Shown here in pieces: positions 44,883-56,617 of a stretch of DNA of 64,000 bases. The stretch is from the NCBI GenBank assembly GCA_001687465.1, contig LVLI01000013.1:40307-104306 (forward strand), written 5' to 3'. The notes below the pieces were generated by a model. The model was given only the letters and a program-made list of their open reading frames with translations, ran no database searches and was not told the origin of the DNA. Position 1 is the stretch's first letter; each line of letters starts with the position of its first letter. Both the position numbers and the translations under genes were made by a program. The stretch is from Halocafeteria seosinensis (lineage: Eukaryota; Sar; Bigyra; Bicosoecida).

Positions 44883-46445
44883 ATGTCGAGCCTGAACAAT
44901 GTGGCGCCCACAGCCGCTTCCGGAGGACGATCCAAGCGACTACCCGAAGGCTTTCCACAGCTACTGAAAGATGTAACCCGCGAGATATTACGGAACTATC
45001 CCCGTGAGGAAGGCGGACAGCAACCGCCCGAGGATCCGGAGAAATGGATTTATGAATTTGCTGCGAACCACTTAAAGCAGCAACATGTGACGAGTGAACG
45101 AGGAGTCGATGCGAGCTCATATCCCTCAGGCGAGGAAGACCAGCAACAGCAGCGGCAGCAGGAAATCGCTAATCACTTATTCTCTATGTTCCAAGACGCT
45201 GATGAAGCGGAAGTCGGCGAACTTCATTGTCTCCAGTTCCAGGATACTTTGCGCACTTTGCTGGATGAGTTGAACCTGCCGGAATGGGTGCTGAATATAT
45301 TGTTAGAGGAGGCTGACGAAAATGAAAATCAAAGGATACAATATAAAGGTAAAAGTGCTTATTGTCGATATTGTTGGCTTATCGTCGTTTAGTAGGTGTC
45401 CTGCCATGTTTGCAGAATTCATCCCTGCGGCTGTCCCACTTCTCGAGCAGGCCATAACTTCCTTATCACCGTTAACGGTAAACGAGGACGACAAAGATGT
45501 GCTATTTCTCCACGGACTCTCGCAATTACAGTTCGAAAACGCCCTCAGAGGCATATTTGAACATGTTGATACAGAAAACACGGGCGCAATTCCAAGGAAT
45601 CACGTCAGTGTCGTTTTGCGTGAGGCTGGGTTAGGGTTAACACGACAAGAAATCAATGGCATCATGGGACTCAGCACAGACGGTAAGCATCCTCTTCTTG
45701 TTTGAGCTTCGATCAAGTACAAGAGAACAGTATGAGGCTCCGTACTGTTGATGCAGAAAACTTGGACTACGGTTCGCTGTGCGATGCTGCAATCGATATT
45801 TGTATTGGTGCTCTTCATAGATTGTACGCGCGCAATCTTCTCCCACACGATACAACGCATGTAGCAAATGCCCTAATTCCATTTCTAGGGCAGTTTGATG
45901 AAGCTCAAACAGGAAGGCTTCCTGTAGACACTGTGATCCAAATTATTGATGGTGCTGACCTATCTCTCTCTAACGTTCAGCTTCACGCCGTATGCGGAAC
46001 ATCGCTTGTGGATGGTAATGGATTTGTAGATTATCAGCAGCTTGTAGAGCAATGTGCCGATTATATCGTGACAGCAATTCGGCTCCAGACCGATAAACGG
46101 ACCGCTGAACAATTATCGCAGTTGCGCGAACAGGAGCAGTTCCAGCAAATATCTGGGATGAACTACGATGACTTCATGGAGTGGTTGAGCGACCGCGCGA
46201 AGTCTTTAGGAAAAGACGAAACATCTTCTATGGAAATTTCAGCACTGAAGCAACTGCTCTCTGAGGAGTTGGGCTTAGACGAGGGAACTATTCAGTCAGT
46301 AATATCTATTGCAAAGAACGCGACAAAAGCTGAGACGGAAGATGCAAGCACAGAAGGGGACTTCATACACATTAGCGCGCTTATAGACCATGCCGCCGAC
46401 GTCGTACTGGCTAGGCAAGAATTGGAGTCCTTAACCAAATTGTAA
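44883..46445 (+). CDS. RIIa-domain protein with EF-hand-like repeats, radial spoke RSP7 type
   Basis: Exons 44883-45348, 45416-45682 and 45757-46445 give 473 residues. Residues about 20-70 form an RIIa (PKA regulatory subunit dimerisation/docking) fold: LPEGFPQLLKDVTREILRNYP, an insertion, then WIYEFAANHLKQQ. Several EF-hand-like pairs follow: FSMFQDADEAEVGELHCLQF, GIFEHVDTENTGAIPRNHV, FLGQFDEAQTGRLPVDTV and a last one near SLVDGNGFVDYQQL. The loops are only partly canonical, so calcium binding is likely weak or partly lost. RIIa plus EF-hands is the arrangement of Chlamydomonas radial spoke protein RSP7 and of related ciliary proteins. The likely role is docking in the axoneme. The gene is convergent with Sec24 with only 69 nt between stops. 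Confidence 0.75.
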
Positions 46446-46514
46446 CATTAAGTAGATAGATCATGCCGTGTCAAATGGTACGTGTTACGAATTATACGAT
46501 CGCAGAGTAATCCC

Positions 46515-49500
46515 TTAGTCTTCCTTCATCTTCTCCGTGACATCGTTGTGCAAATCACACAAATATTCACAGTAGCTTGGCCTGGACTGTTCAATGCGGT
46601 CCTCGCGCATGAGACTTGCAAAACGGTTGAGGAACGAACTTTGGTCGCTGACAATGTGAAGCGGTAGGTATGGCTCTCTTTCTCTTCGAATCTCACCGAT
46701 AATGTTGAACAACCGGATACTGAGATCCGTCTCCTGGGCCGCTACGGAGAAGAGGCAAGACGGGAGCTCACTGGGACCAGTGTATTGTGACCCGAATATC
46801 TCCCGAAACTTATCCAAAGGACACATCTTAGAAACGTACAAAAAAAATCCTTTTTCGCATTCCAGCAGATGAATTCCCTGTAGCGACATTTGGGAAACCG
46901 AGGCCCAAGTAGAGGAGGGTAGTGAGACGTACTCCAAACCATCAGCAATTTCACCATCATCAAAGCGGGGAGCGGGAGCTCCAGAACCTACTTTGTTGTA
47001 CCCGTCGGTCAACAGACTTGCTTTGTATTTGTCAGGAATACTTTCAAACACATACCCTTGCTGTCCTTCTAGTGCTGTTATGTCAAACATGCGTGGGTAA
47101 CAATAGGGTATCAGCAGGTGTAGCGGTAGCGACTTTAGTCGATGAAGGGACACTATGCGTGCATCGGAGCGCACGACAACAGGTGCAAATGGATCGCCGC
47201 CTTTCCGGCTCTGACTAACGTGCTTTTTAATGGCGTTAGCGTCGTTAGGGAGGAAAGCATCAGTCTTTAATAAGCAGTTAACCAATAACGGAAGATGCTT
47301 TAAGGATTCGGGGAGTACTAACTGTCCGGAGCTGGCCTTCAAGGCGCACTTCCTCCGATAAGCAGTAAGATACCGGACACATTCGCCACTAATTGTCTTT
47401 TTTACATCCTCCATGACACTATCCGCTTCCTTCGATGATTCCAACTGTCTCACAGCTTGCTGTGACAGTAGCGAAAGGACAGCTTCGACATCCGCATGCT
47501 TGAAAAGCACATGCGCCTCACCAGTCACAGAAATGGACAGCGTGTGCACCCGTACTTTTCTGTCCCCCACGTTAGATGTATAGAGAAATGCAGCCTGCAG
47601 GTAAACAAAATCGCCTTCCTCAAGTTCGGTTCCATCATGCTCCAGCTCAACAGTGATCTGCTGGTTATCGTCAAGGATGGGAACGTCTACGACGGGAGAG
47701 ATTTTGCTCATAAAATTTCCACGATATTGTTTTATCCGGATACCCTTACTACATCGGAGTTTAAACGCGCCGTCATATCCCTTTTCCCGACAAAAATCAG
47801 ACATTAGTTCATTCACGACCTGGTTGTGTACTTCTAGATCGGCGTGTCGCGGTAATATCTCTAAACTGCCCCATTCGTCTGTTTCTGCCGCGGAATGACT
47901 CTTCCGAGAGATCTCGTTCAAAGCCAACGTTGCAGATGCTCGGAACCGATCATATCGGACGATTGACCCACTCGTTGACTCAACAATTTTTGCAATGTAT
48001 GCAGCGTCGATGTGCTGGTTCGTCAAGATTTTAAAATCGACACGCACCTGCTGTTCATTTGCAGTGGAAGCTAAAGAGGTGTAGCACTCCTCAGCTGTGC
48101 CAGCTGACATATTCAGTAAACTCAACTCTTTGACTGTTCCGTATTGGGTGGCGAATTCTCGGTTAGGCACTTGGCCGAGCCCACAAGATACCTTCGTAGA
48201 CTGGAACACGACGACATGACCACCAATCCCTTCCAGTCCATTTGTGGCAGCAGCCAGTGCACTGATAGGCGCACTCTGGACACACGTTGTGTCTTTGAAC
48301 AGGGCTGCTATAGTGTTAATACCATCTAACAACACTTGCCGCATTGCGCCCAGAGGTAAAGCCCAAGAATACAACGGAAGCGGGCAATATGGGTCGTCAA
48401 TATCCACTACTTGCAAGTGCCTTACTTCCTCTTGATTCGTCGGAAAAGAAAAAAAGTGTAAGGACCCGTCAAACGCGATGATTGCAACACGCTTTCTGGA
48501 CTCTGGAGGGGCGCATTCAATAGAGCTCTTTATCGCATTGAGAGAAGCGCGAAACGCCCCGCTATACACAGACTGGGCTGTAGCCTCCACACAGAAGACA
48601 TTAATGGGATCCTCAAAGCAGCTTCTCCCCTTGTAGCTATCAGGAGCTAAAAGTTCCCAGCTACCATGATTTAACTCAGGCCGAGACTCCTGATCGTGCC
48701 GTCGTCCGTAGCTATCGGTCGTGCTCTGGTACCACTCCGGGGTTTCGTTAGTGGCATTGCAAAAATTGCAAACCCATACTTTTGAGAATTGACCCCAAGA
48801 GACGAACGAATTGATATACGCGGAGCACGTCGAGCAACGTATCGGTCCACCAGTACTCCTGAAGTCCACCACTTCAATCTCATCCTCTCCCGCCGACACT
48901 CGTGGATGTCCCAAAGGTCGAACGCTTACTGAAAGAGGCAACTGTGTTTCCTGAAGAAGTTCCTTTGATTTTGGATATTTAGCGAGGGTGCAGCGCATAA
49001 ATCTGGGATTTGCGCTCCCTTTATCTTTAGCAATATAGTGGGAAAAGGCTGATGGCGGGAGCTCTGTGGTTCCACCAAACGTCAAAAACTCTGTAGGCTC
49101 GATCGCCGTGTTACGACTTGGACGTGGAACTTTCTCCGGATTAATCCGATTTGAGCTATCCTCTTTAGCCGGAGGAGGATAGAACTGTTGCAGTGGATGC
49201 TTGTGAGATTTGTCAGTAGGAAGTCCCTGGCTTTGCGGCACGTTTGTGCGGTTGGAATTGTCGGAGACTGCACTTTGCTGAATGTCCCCATGCGCGCCCC
49301 TTAACGCCTGATTTCGACGCCGGGGACCCATTGCAGGAGTTTGCTTCCTCAGAGTTTCGGAATGAGGGTCATTGGGATCTGATACGTTGGTTGTCTGAAA
49401 TGAGGGTGATCCAACAACAGTCCCGTTATGTGGGGTGCTGGACGTCCCGTGGTTCCCTGACTGGGTAGTAAGTGTAGTTTGTGAGCCGGAAGAAACCTGC

Positions 49501-50153
49501 ATGGTTTCCAAATCAAACGGTGGAGCGAGTTTCCTAGCAGATGTCACTGCGTTCCCAGGACTTACGGAGACAGGAGGGGAGGCTGAGAACATCTGTGCCG
49601 TTTCAGAGTACTGAGGATAACATCGACGACCGTTAGTACCCTGACTGTGCTGATGACTATTGGGAGGAGCATTTCGAGGTAAAATATGCCTGCTGTGCTG
49701 CAGTCTCTCTCCCTGAAGATGTGCGGTCAGGTCGTTTCCAGTTGGTGGGAGTTGCCCCGAAGCACCAAGCCGGCCTACGTCACTATGCTTCTCTTTCTGA
49801 CTTGTCGGAGGATCTAATGGAGCTCGAGCTGGATGACCACTCCCTGTTACGCGTGCATTCGTGGGCAGGCTTTCAGTTGTTCCACTACCATTAGTTGCCG
49901 GTGGTCCCACAGACCCCTTCGAGGCAGGGGCAGCTCTACGAGGTGGCCCTTGCTGCCTCACTGGGGGTCCTCTAGCAACATGAGGGGCACTCCTACCCTG
50001 TGAAGAGAATATTCCTTTCGGTTCCGCATTACTTGTGCCTGTGGAAGGACGTGTGTGGGAGAAGGATGTGTTAGTAAAGCCCCTTCTCACTGTACGAGGT
50101 GCTGGAGCGAAGTGACCTCGTTGTTGCTGCTCGTTTGAAGCCGAGGAAGACAT
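46515..50153 (-). CDS. SEC24: COPII coat protein Sec24, single exon
   Basis: Sec24 selects cargo in the inner COPII coat on ER exit sites together with Sec23. One exon encodes 1,212 residues. The first 400 are disordered, rich in Pro, Ser, Gln and Gly. The zinc finger CSTCSAYINSF... VCNFC is at about residues 437-462. The trunk begins with NVFCVEATAQSVYSGAF and continues with VAIIAFDGSLHFFSF. The beta-sandwich, helical domain (ending near LIPYCYPRMFDIT) and a C-terminal gelsolin-like domain follow, ending with YCEYLCDLHNDVTEKMKED. The ATG at 50153 is used; the open frame extends five codons further but only to a TTG. The lack of introns in 3.6 kb contrasts with its neighbours. Confidence 0.95.
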   Translation of the reverse strand: MSSSASNEQQQRGHFAPAPRTVRRGFTNTSFSHTRPSTGTSNAEPKGIFSSQGRSAPHVARGPPVRQQGPPRRAAPASKGSVGPPATNGSGTTESLPTNARVTGSGHPARAPLDPPTSQKEKHSDVGRLGASGQLPPTGNDLTAHLQGERLQHSRHILPRNAPPNSHQHSQGTNGRRCYPQYSETAQMFSASPPVSVSPGNAVTSARKLAPPFDLETMQVSSGSQTTLTTQSGNHGTSSTPHNGTVVGSPSFQTTNVSDPNDPHSETLRKQTPAMGPRRRNQALRGAHGDIQQSAVSDNSNRTNVPQSQGLPTDKSHKHPLQQFYPPPAKEDSSNRINPEKVPRPSRNTAIEPTEFLTFGGTTELPPSAFSHYIAKDKGSANPRFMRCTLAKYPKSKELLQETQLPLSVSVRPLGHPRVSAGEDEIEVVDFRSTGGPIRCSTCSAYINSFVSWGQFSKVWVCNFCNATNETPEWYQSTTDSYGRRHDQESRPELNHGSWELLAPDSYKGRSCFEDPINVFCVEATAQSVYSGAFRASLNAIKSSIECAPPESRKRVAIIAFDGSLHFFSFPTNQEEVRHLQVVDIDDPYCPLPLYSWALPLGAMRQVLLDGINTIAALFKDTTCVQSAPISALAAATNGLEGIGGHVVVFQSTKVSCGLGQVPNREFATQYGTVKELSLLNMSAGTAEECYTSLASTANEQQVRVDFKILTNQHIDAAYIAKIVESTSGSIVRYDRFRASATLALNEISRKSHSAAETDEWGSLEILPRHADLEVHNQVVNELMSDFCREKGYDGAFKLRCSKGIRIKQYRGNFMSKISPVVDVPILDDNQQITVELEHDGTELEEGDFVYLQAAFLYTSNVGDRKVRVHTLSISVTGEAHVLFKHADVEAVLSLLSQQAVRQLESSKEADSVMEDVKKTISGECVRYLTAYRRKCALKASSGQLVLPESLKHLPLLVNCLLKTDAFLPNDANAIKKHVSQSRKGGDPFAPVVVRSDARIVSLHRLKSLPLHLLIPYCYPRMFDITALEGQQGYVFESIPDKYKASLLTDGYNKVGSGAPAPRFDDGEIADGLEYVSLPSSTWASVSQMSLQGIHLLECEKGFFLYVSKMCPLDKFREIFGSQYTGPSELPSCLFSVAAQETDLSIRLFNIIGEIRREREPYLPLHIVSDQSSFLNRFASLMREDRIEQSRPSYCEYLCDLHNDVTEKMKED

Positions 50154-50585
50154 TATTTCGCTTCTCAATTCGGAACCTCCTAATAAATTTTACCATCGAC
50201 AACCAATCATCCCATTCATTAGCGTAAATTGTGTCAATCTTGTTGTAACACAGCCGCGGACGGTCATGATCGTTGTTGCGTGAGACAACAAACATATGTT
50301 GGAGCACTGAGGTTGGAATTCCTGCATTTACATATGCAGAAGAACGTTAGAAGTTCCTGAAACTTCTTCAGAATAGAATATTGTCTATGAAGTTACATAG
50401 GAGCATTGCATTGTCGAACTTGTTTGCGTCTAGCAAAGGCTGTGAAAGCTTTGGCTAACGGAGTGTCGCGGGACAAACTTACCCCCGGAGTGCACAATAA
50501 ATTGTGCCTACCTCTGCGTTTTAGAAGCTGATATTACTTAAGCTTTGGAAGTGGGTTATCAGGATCTCCTATTCGGTGTCTATCA
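50154..50585. promoter_or_regulatory. divergent promoter region between Sec24 and H+-PPase
   Basis: Two start codons face away from each other over 432 bases without a supported coding frame. No specific element is recognised. Confidence 0.4.
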
Positions 50586-53500
50586 ATGCTGCGTAGACCA
50601 CCTCGTTTCCCATCTGGTGGGACAGGCTCCCAACCTGGAGCCTCTCGTGCCAACACCGCTTCTATTCAGGCCAGAGGGCCTTTCCCCCAACAAGCGTCTG
50701 TTGAGAGTGATACGAGAACAAGCGCGACGCATCAACTTCAGGGTAGCTCGGAACCTCACGTGGACGAAAGCCATGCGAACGCGGGACTGAATAGTCCGCC
50801 ACCACAGGATGCATCAGGGTTTTTCGCAGCTCCTCGTCAACCACCACAGCAGTATCAACAGCAACACTATGGCGGGAGCAGTAGCACCAAGGAATTTACT
50901 CAAATAGATGATACTGTTAGCCACGCACAAGGAAAGCTTTCGTTGAACCAGCAACAGTTGTACTCTTCTGCCGGGTCGCTGACTGCAGACCGGGAAGCAG
51001 CGAATGCTAGCTCCTCGACGGCTTTGGGCGTGTCAATTGATAGCATACATAGTAATGGGAATGGAATTGGATATAACAGGGGAAATGGGATGGCTTTAAA
51101 CTCGCGAACAGGTGGTAATAGTGGGACAAACACGGGAACAGGGCAGTTTATCATATCAAGAAGCAACGACACTCACAAGGGGAGCATTCTACCTACACAT
51201 AACCCAACCGGTGGAGCTTTCTATGATCAATCCAGGTCTAACTTTTCGGAAAAAGGAAATAATGCGGTTCTTCTTGCTCTTGTCGGTGTTGTTTTATGCT
51301 GCCTATGCATAGCTTGGTGGTCGGAGGGACAAAAGTACCTCTTCGTTGTGCTTGCACTATCCGGGTGCGGACTTTTGTTCGCGAAGTACATAAGCAGGTG
51401 AGTGTGTTGCTTGAGCTCACATTGCGCGCTGCATTATGGTTTATCAAGTAAATCGGCATAACAATGCAGTTGGGTTCTGAATAAAGACTCGGGAACTCCG
51501 GACATGCGCGAAATATCCGACCCAATTTTTGAAGGGGCTCAAAGTACGTGCCTAGAGACGGTTTTGCGTCCATCTGTTTTGCTTTGCATATTATGACGAT
51601 TGCATTGCATTCTTTGCAGGCTTTCTTCGCGTTCAGTACAGCGCAATCTCCCGACTATCGGGCTTTGTTGCATTCCTTATATTCCTTAGCTACAAGCTGC
51701 GGCCGGAGTTTTCTGGAGAAGGTATTGACTCTTTGGGAGGCAACGTTCTCGGTACAATTAGCGCTATATCCTTTGTTTTGGTATGTGATTTGGCCTAAAC
51801 ATGTAACTGCGAATTTTTGGAGGCAATTCATTGACTTGTGCTATTCAGGGTGCTGTATGCTCGGCCATAGCGGGGTATGTATCTATGTGGGTGTCCGCTC
51901 ACGCAAATATCCGGGTTGCATCCGCGGCGAAAAGGTCTTATCTTGAAGCAATGATAATCTGTTTCCGCGGCGGCGCGTTTTCCTCGATCTTAGTTATTGC
52001 TATGTGTGTCGCTGGCATTTCGATACTGCATGGTATTCTTTATTGGGTCTATGTGCCTCAAGGAACTGTGAAACCTACAGATGTCCCACTTCTAACTGTG
52101 GGATACGGGTTTGGAGCTAGTTTCGTGGCGCTGTTTATGCAGCTCGGCGGTGGGATATATACCAAAGCAGCAGACATTGGGGCCGACATGGTTGGCAAAA
52201 TTGAGGCCGGAATTCCTGAAGATGACCCCAGAAACCCTGCGGTTATTGCAGATCTTGTGGGAGATATGGTAGGTGATTGTGTGGGCTCTAGCGCAGACAT
52301 TTTTGAGTCCGTCGCAGCTGAAATTATCGGTGCTATGATCTTAGGTGGCTCATTAGCGCACGAGGCAGATGGGGGCGTCGCCAATCCCTTAACATTTGTA
52401 TATTTTCCATTGATGATTCACGCATTTGATATACTAGTTTCCTCCGCTGGCGTGTTGTCATTAGGCGACGGCAAGTCTTCTTGGGTGACAAATCTGACAG
52501 GCTTTGGTTCTCAAAGGGCGGTGGATCCAATGGGACTGCTTAAACGAGGCTTTCTGGTCGCGACTGCTCTCGCATTTGGCTGTTTTGCGCTAAGTTGCTA
52601 CTGGATGCTTTATAGCGAAGTATCTGCTAACGCCTGGTTACACTTCTTTGGATGCGGCATTGTCGGAATGGTTACTTCGTATGTTTTCGTTCTGTCTACC
52701 CAGTACTACACAGACTACCAGTATTCTCCGGTTCAATCTATAGCAGCTGCAAGCGAAACTGGTCATGGGACGAATATCATCACTGGAGTTTCTGTCGGAA
52801 TGATTTCAACCTGTATCCCCGTACTTACGGTCTCTTTCTCCGTCATTGCGAGCTATTGGCTGGGAAGAACCAGTGGAATTGGTAACGGACATAATGGTGG
52901 CTTATTTGGCACTGCAGTCGCAACGATGGGCATGCTCAGTAGCGCGGCGTATATTCTGGCCATGAATAACTATGGTCCTATCGCGGATAATGCTGGGGGC
53001 ATAGTGGAAATGAGCAGTCAACCAGAACAAGTCCGGGCTTCTACCGACATGCTCGATGCTGCCGGCAATGTAACAAAGGCTATAACGTAAGAGTCAACAA
53101 GAATCAGCCGTTTCATGACATGAGTTACCTAAGTTTCTCTGGAATTACAGGAAAGGCTATTCCGTAGGATCGGCAGCTCTAGCTTGTTTCCTTCTTTTTG
53201 GAGCTTTGCTTGATGAGTTTTCCGCATATTCTCGGAAGGCTTTCCATTCAGGTACGGGTCACGCGCCATATTACATAGCAACTGATATTCTCTTAACGAT
53301 AAAGTGTACCGTTCCGCAGTTGATATCACTGTCCCGGAGGTCTTGATCGGGGGTCTGCTGGGAGTAATGATGATATTTTTCTTTGTAGGCTTGACGGTGG
53401 CTGCTGTAGGACGAACCGCCGGCGAAGTTGTAAAGGAAGTTCGGCGACAATTTAAAGAGAATCCCGAAATCATTGAAGGAACGATGAAACCTAACTATGG

Positions 53501-53918
53501 AAACTGTGTCAAATTGGTCACTCAAGCTGCGCTGAAAGAAATGGTTTTGCCAGGTATTTTGACGGTTGCGATGCCCGTCACACTTGGACTCGTCTTTAGG
53601 AGTCTCGGTGAAATGAGCGAACGCCCGCTTCTCGGAGCAGCAGTCCTTTGTGCATTCGTTATGTTTGCTACAGTAACTGGAATATTGATGGCATTGTTCC
53701 TGGACAATGTAGGGGGTGCCTGGGATAACGCAAAGAAGTACGTAGAGAGTGGAAAACACGGAGGTAAGAATAGCGAAGCTCATAAAGCAGCCATCACCGG
53801 TGACACGGTCGGCGACCCGTTCAAAGACACGGCAGGGCCAGCTTTGCATGTAGTGATCAAACTTCTTTCTACCACGATCCTAGTTTTGGCTCCACTGTTT
53901 GTCGGGCGTGCTTCGTAG
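50586..53918 (+). CDS. AVP2: membrane H+-translocating pyrophosphatase, type II (K+-independent), 6 exons
   Basis: This pump couples hydrolysis of pyrophosphate to proton transport into acidic compartments or the Golgi. Exons are 50586-51397, 51470-51543, 51620-51780, 51849-53086, 53151-53251 and 53320-53918, giving 994 residues. About 215 residues of disordered Gln/Asn/Ser/Gly-rich sequence precede the first membrane helix (VLLALVGVVLCCLCIAWW). Substrate-site motifs are DIGADMVGKIEAGIPEDDPRNP, then DLVGDMVGDC with its three Asp residues kept, and GDTVGDPFKDTAGPALH near the C-terminus. The lysine in GNVTKAIT is the marker of the K+-independent subfamily (Ala in the K+-dependent one). The Asn usually found between the Asp residues of the second motif is Met here. 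The long N-terminal extension is unusual. Confidence 0.95.
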
Positions 53919-53922
53919 AACT

Positions 53923-56617
53923 TCATTGAAAGTCAAATAATGAGACCTTTTTAGAATTCTTCCCTTTCAGTTTCTTTTTATCCTGCTTTTTCTGTTTGTT
54001 GGCAGTTGAGCTGCTAGAACTTACTCCCTTGATAAGCTCTCCGAATTCCCCATCGTTTTCAGCATCTTGTTCGGCCTTATTTTTGGCGCTGTTCCTATCT
54101 TGCGGACCCATAGCGGCCATCTGGTAAAATTCCTCTGCTGACAAATGCGGCTTCTCCCTCCTCGCTAGCGAACTTAAATACAGGTGAGTTTGACGGGTAT
54201 CGCTATGAGAGCTTTTCTCCCTAGTGGATTTCGCCGAGAGAGAGGGGAACGCACCATCGTCGCGACCCTGCTCTCGTTGGCGTTCTACAAGACCACCGCT
54301 GTGCCTGTTTGCCGGACTAGAACGTGTGAGGAACTCGGAAGCAGTGAGACCACGAATACTTGTCGTTGAAGCTTCTCGTCCGTCATGCGAGGAACTGGAG
54401 TCCATTGTGGGTGCCGCACGGGTAGTTTGAGGAGTGACGGTGGCATCCGAGGTAAGCCTGGCGGCTGAGGCATGGCCCCCACGCGAGCTGCCAGATGGAG
54501 TTTGTCTGCTCCGCGCGACTACACGTAGCACCCCTCCATTCTCTTCACCATGTTTTCTATAAACTCCTAAATTCACGGAGGAATCATGCTTCTCATCAAA
54601 GCGCGCATACGCTCCACTCTGATTATTAGCGCGTGCCCCTCCTTCGTCAAGCGAACGCTGATGGATCCTGTGCAGTTTATTTCGCTTGTCCGCATCGGAT
54701 AATTGCTGAATCAATTCGGGAAAGAAGGACTTAAGCTGCTCCGAAGTGAATAACTGCCTTATCAAATCATAATACTTTTCAGCTGACAAAGAGTTATTCT
54801 TGAACTCCAAAGAAAGCCTTCTGAACTCGTCGAACTTCAATGGGTTCGGCTCACAAATCTTCTTGACAACGGAAACTGGGTCCGTCGGAGTACTCTTAGT
54901 CGCTGATGATGCCGTAACCGCTCCATCGTTTTCCGCCACAGCAGGCGGAGTGCTTTCTAATACTTGATCTAGCATATCCGACTGTTGCCTCTGGACACTG
55001 TCACTTGCCGATGCAGTTTTCTTGCCTTTAGGTAACTTCCCTTTCTTAACCTTAACATTTACGCCCCACGACGGCTGAGTTGAGGTATCGCTGTCAAGTG
55101 GGCTCGGCCTTGAACTCTCCCATGATGCTGCTGCAAAGCTTTGTTCACGTGTTTGAGTCTGAGATGAGAGCTTTGGAAAATCATCTTCGGTCATGCGAGC
55201 ATTCCCATGGGATATCTGTCTCGGACCTGGAGGTGCCCTAGCCAACGCACGCTGCGAAATAGACGCATTGGAATTCGGCAGAGATGGAAAAGAAGCTGAG
55301 TCCGCGATAATTGATGCAGCAGAATAACACCCTTCTTGAAGCTCAGAGTTACTGTCTAGGTTCCCGTAGGATTCTCCTGCGCCACCCAAATCTTGGTCAG
55401 TGGTGCTGGTGCCACTCCAGAGATCAAGCCGTCTGTCCGACCTCGAAAGTTTTTTATTGTGTATGTTCGTCATATGAGAAATCAAATCGGCCTCGCTTCG
55501 AAACGCCCGATATGGAAATTCCAAGCAATCCGGTTCCTCGCAGACATAATGATGCTGCCGATAGTGCTGCAGCACATCTCTATGATGCTCAAAGAAGATA
55601 TCCTGGGCACCTTCCTGAACGCAGACATCACAGTGAAAGTGGTTATCGCGCATGTGTATAAACAGCTCAGTATCTCCATAGAATCTTTGCTTGCAAAATT
55701 GACAGAACGTGTGACCGGGAAAGCCAGAACCTGCGAGGTATAGAGCAATCAATATGCCACGCGAGCTTAAGAGATCTGAAATGTTATAAAAGGAGCATAA
55801 TTGCGTACTTTTTAATCCCCTTTTACAATGCGTCTTCCATTCATCGAACGTCATTCGTGGGAGCTCCATAACAAAGTTGTGGTTGTGATGAAAACAGACA
55901 TCGCATATCATCTTGTTGTGCTTCTCTTTTAAATACCTTTGAAGCTGAGAGAACGAATCAAACACGGCGTCATCTTCACCTACACCCGCCTTGAAACGTC
56001 TTAGCTCCACAGTACATTGATACTCCTGTTCTTCGTCGAAAAAAATCCCTGATGTTTCATCTAGTATCAGGTGGGGCCCTCCTATTTCACCATACGTCCC
56101 AAAACTGCACTCAATAACAACGCTATTCGTAACCGGTCGCTTTCCGAGCCTGCGATTACACTCACCTTTCAAAAGAGATATCACCACCCTTCCGGGATGC
56201 TACTACATGTTCCGCCTCCTGTTTGCAAACAGGGCAAGAGATATCCTTGAGCAAAACTCGCATCCTTGCGGCGCACAGCAAGCAAACTTCGTTATGTCCA
56301 CATGGTCGCAGGATTCGCACGTCAAGATCATTGGCACACAAAATGCACCGGTCGCTTTCACTTTTCATTTGACCTGCAGTTCCCTCATACGAATGGGAGG
56401 AACGACTCCTTTGACGCCGCTGCTGCTGCTGAAGAGCCTCCTGAGCCCTTTGGCGGTGGACTCGCATAAGTTCTTCAGCCCGGGCGTGGTTACTACCGCT
56501 TTCATTTCCTGCTGAGGAGCCATATTGTTGCCCTCCTCTTCCTCTGCTTCCTCCTCGTCCTCCATCTCTGTTGCGATTACCTCTTGTGGTTTGTTCAGCG
56601 GCTCTGTTACGTGGCAT
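53923..56617 (-). CDS. ZNF598: E3 ubiquitin ligase HEL2/ZNF598, 3 exons
   Basis: This ligase ubiquitinates small-subunit ribosomal proteins on collided ribosomes and triggers ribosome-associated quality control. Exons are 56617-56166, 56104-55809 and 55730-53923, giving 851 residues. An Arg/Gly-rich head leads to the RING finger (CILCANDL... CGHNEVCLLCAARM... CPVCKQEAEHV). C2H2-type zinc fingers follow: CDVCFHHN, then GHTFCQFCKQRFYGDTELFIHMRDNH, FHCDVC, and YVCEEPDC... LISHMTNIH. The rest is Ser/Thr-rich with a helical segment near residue 530. Intron 55731-55808 is 78 nt and in frame, so an unspliced frame would insert 26 residues between KRG and the finger; the spliced junction KRGLKSSGFPGHTFC matches the family. 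Its stop lies 4 nt from the H+-PPase stop on the other strand. Confidence 0.92.

Noticed and set aside
48144-49468. Several short plus-strand frames opposite Sec24
   Set aside because: They are shadows of a well-conserved 1,212-codon gene.
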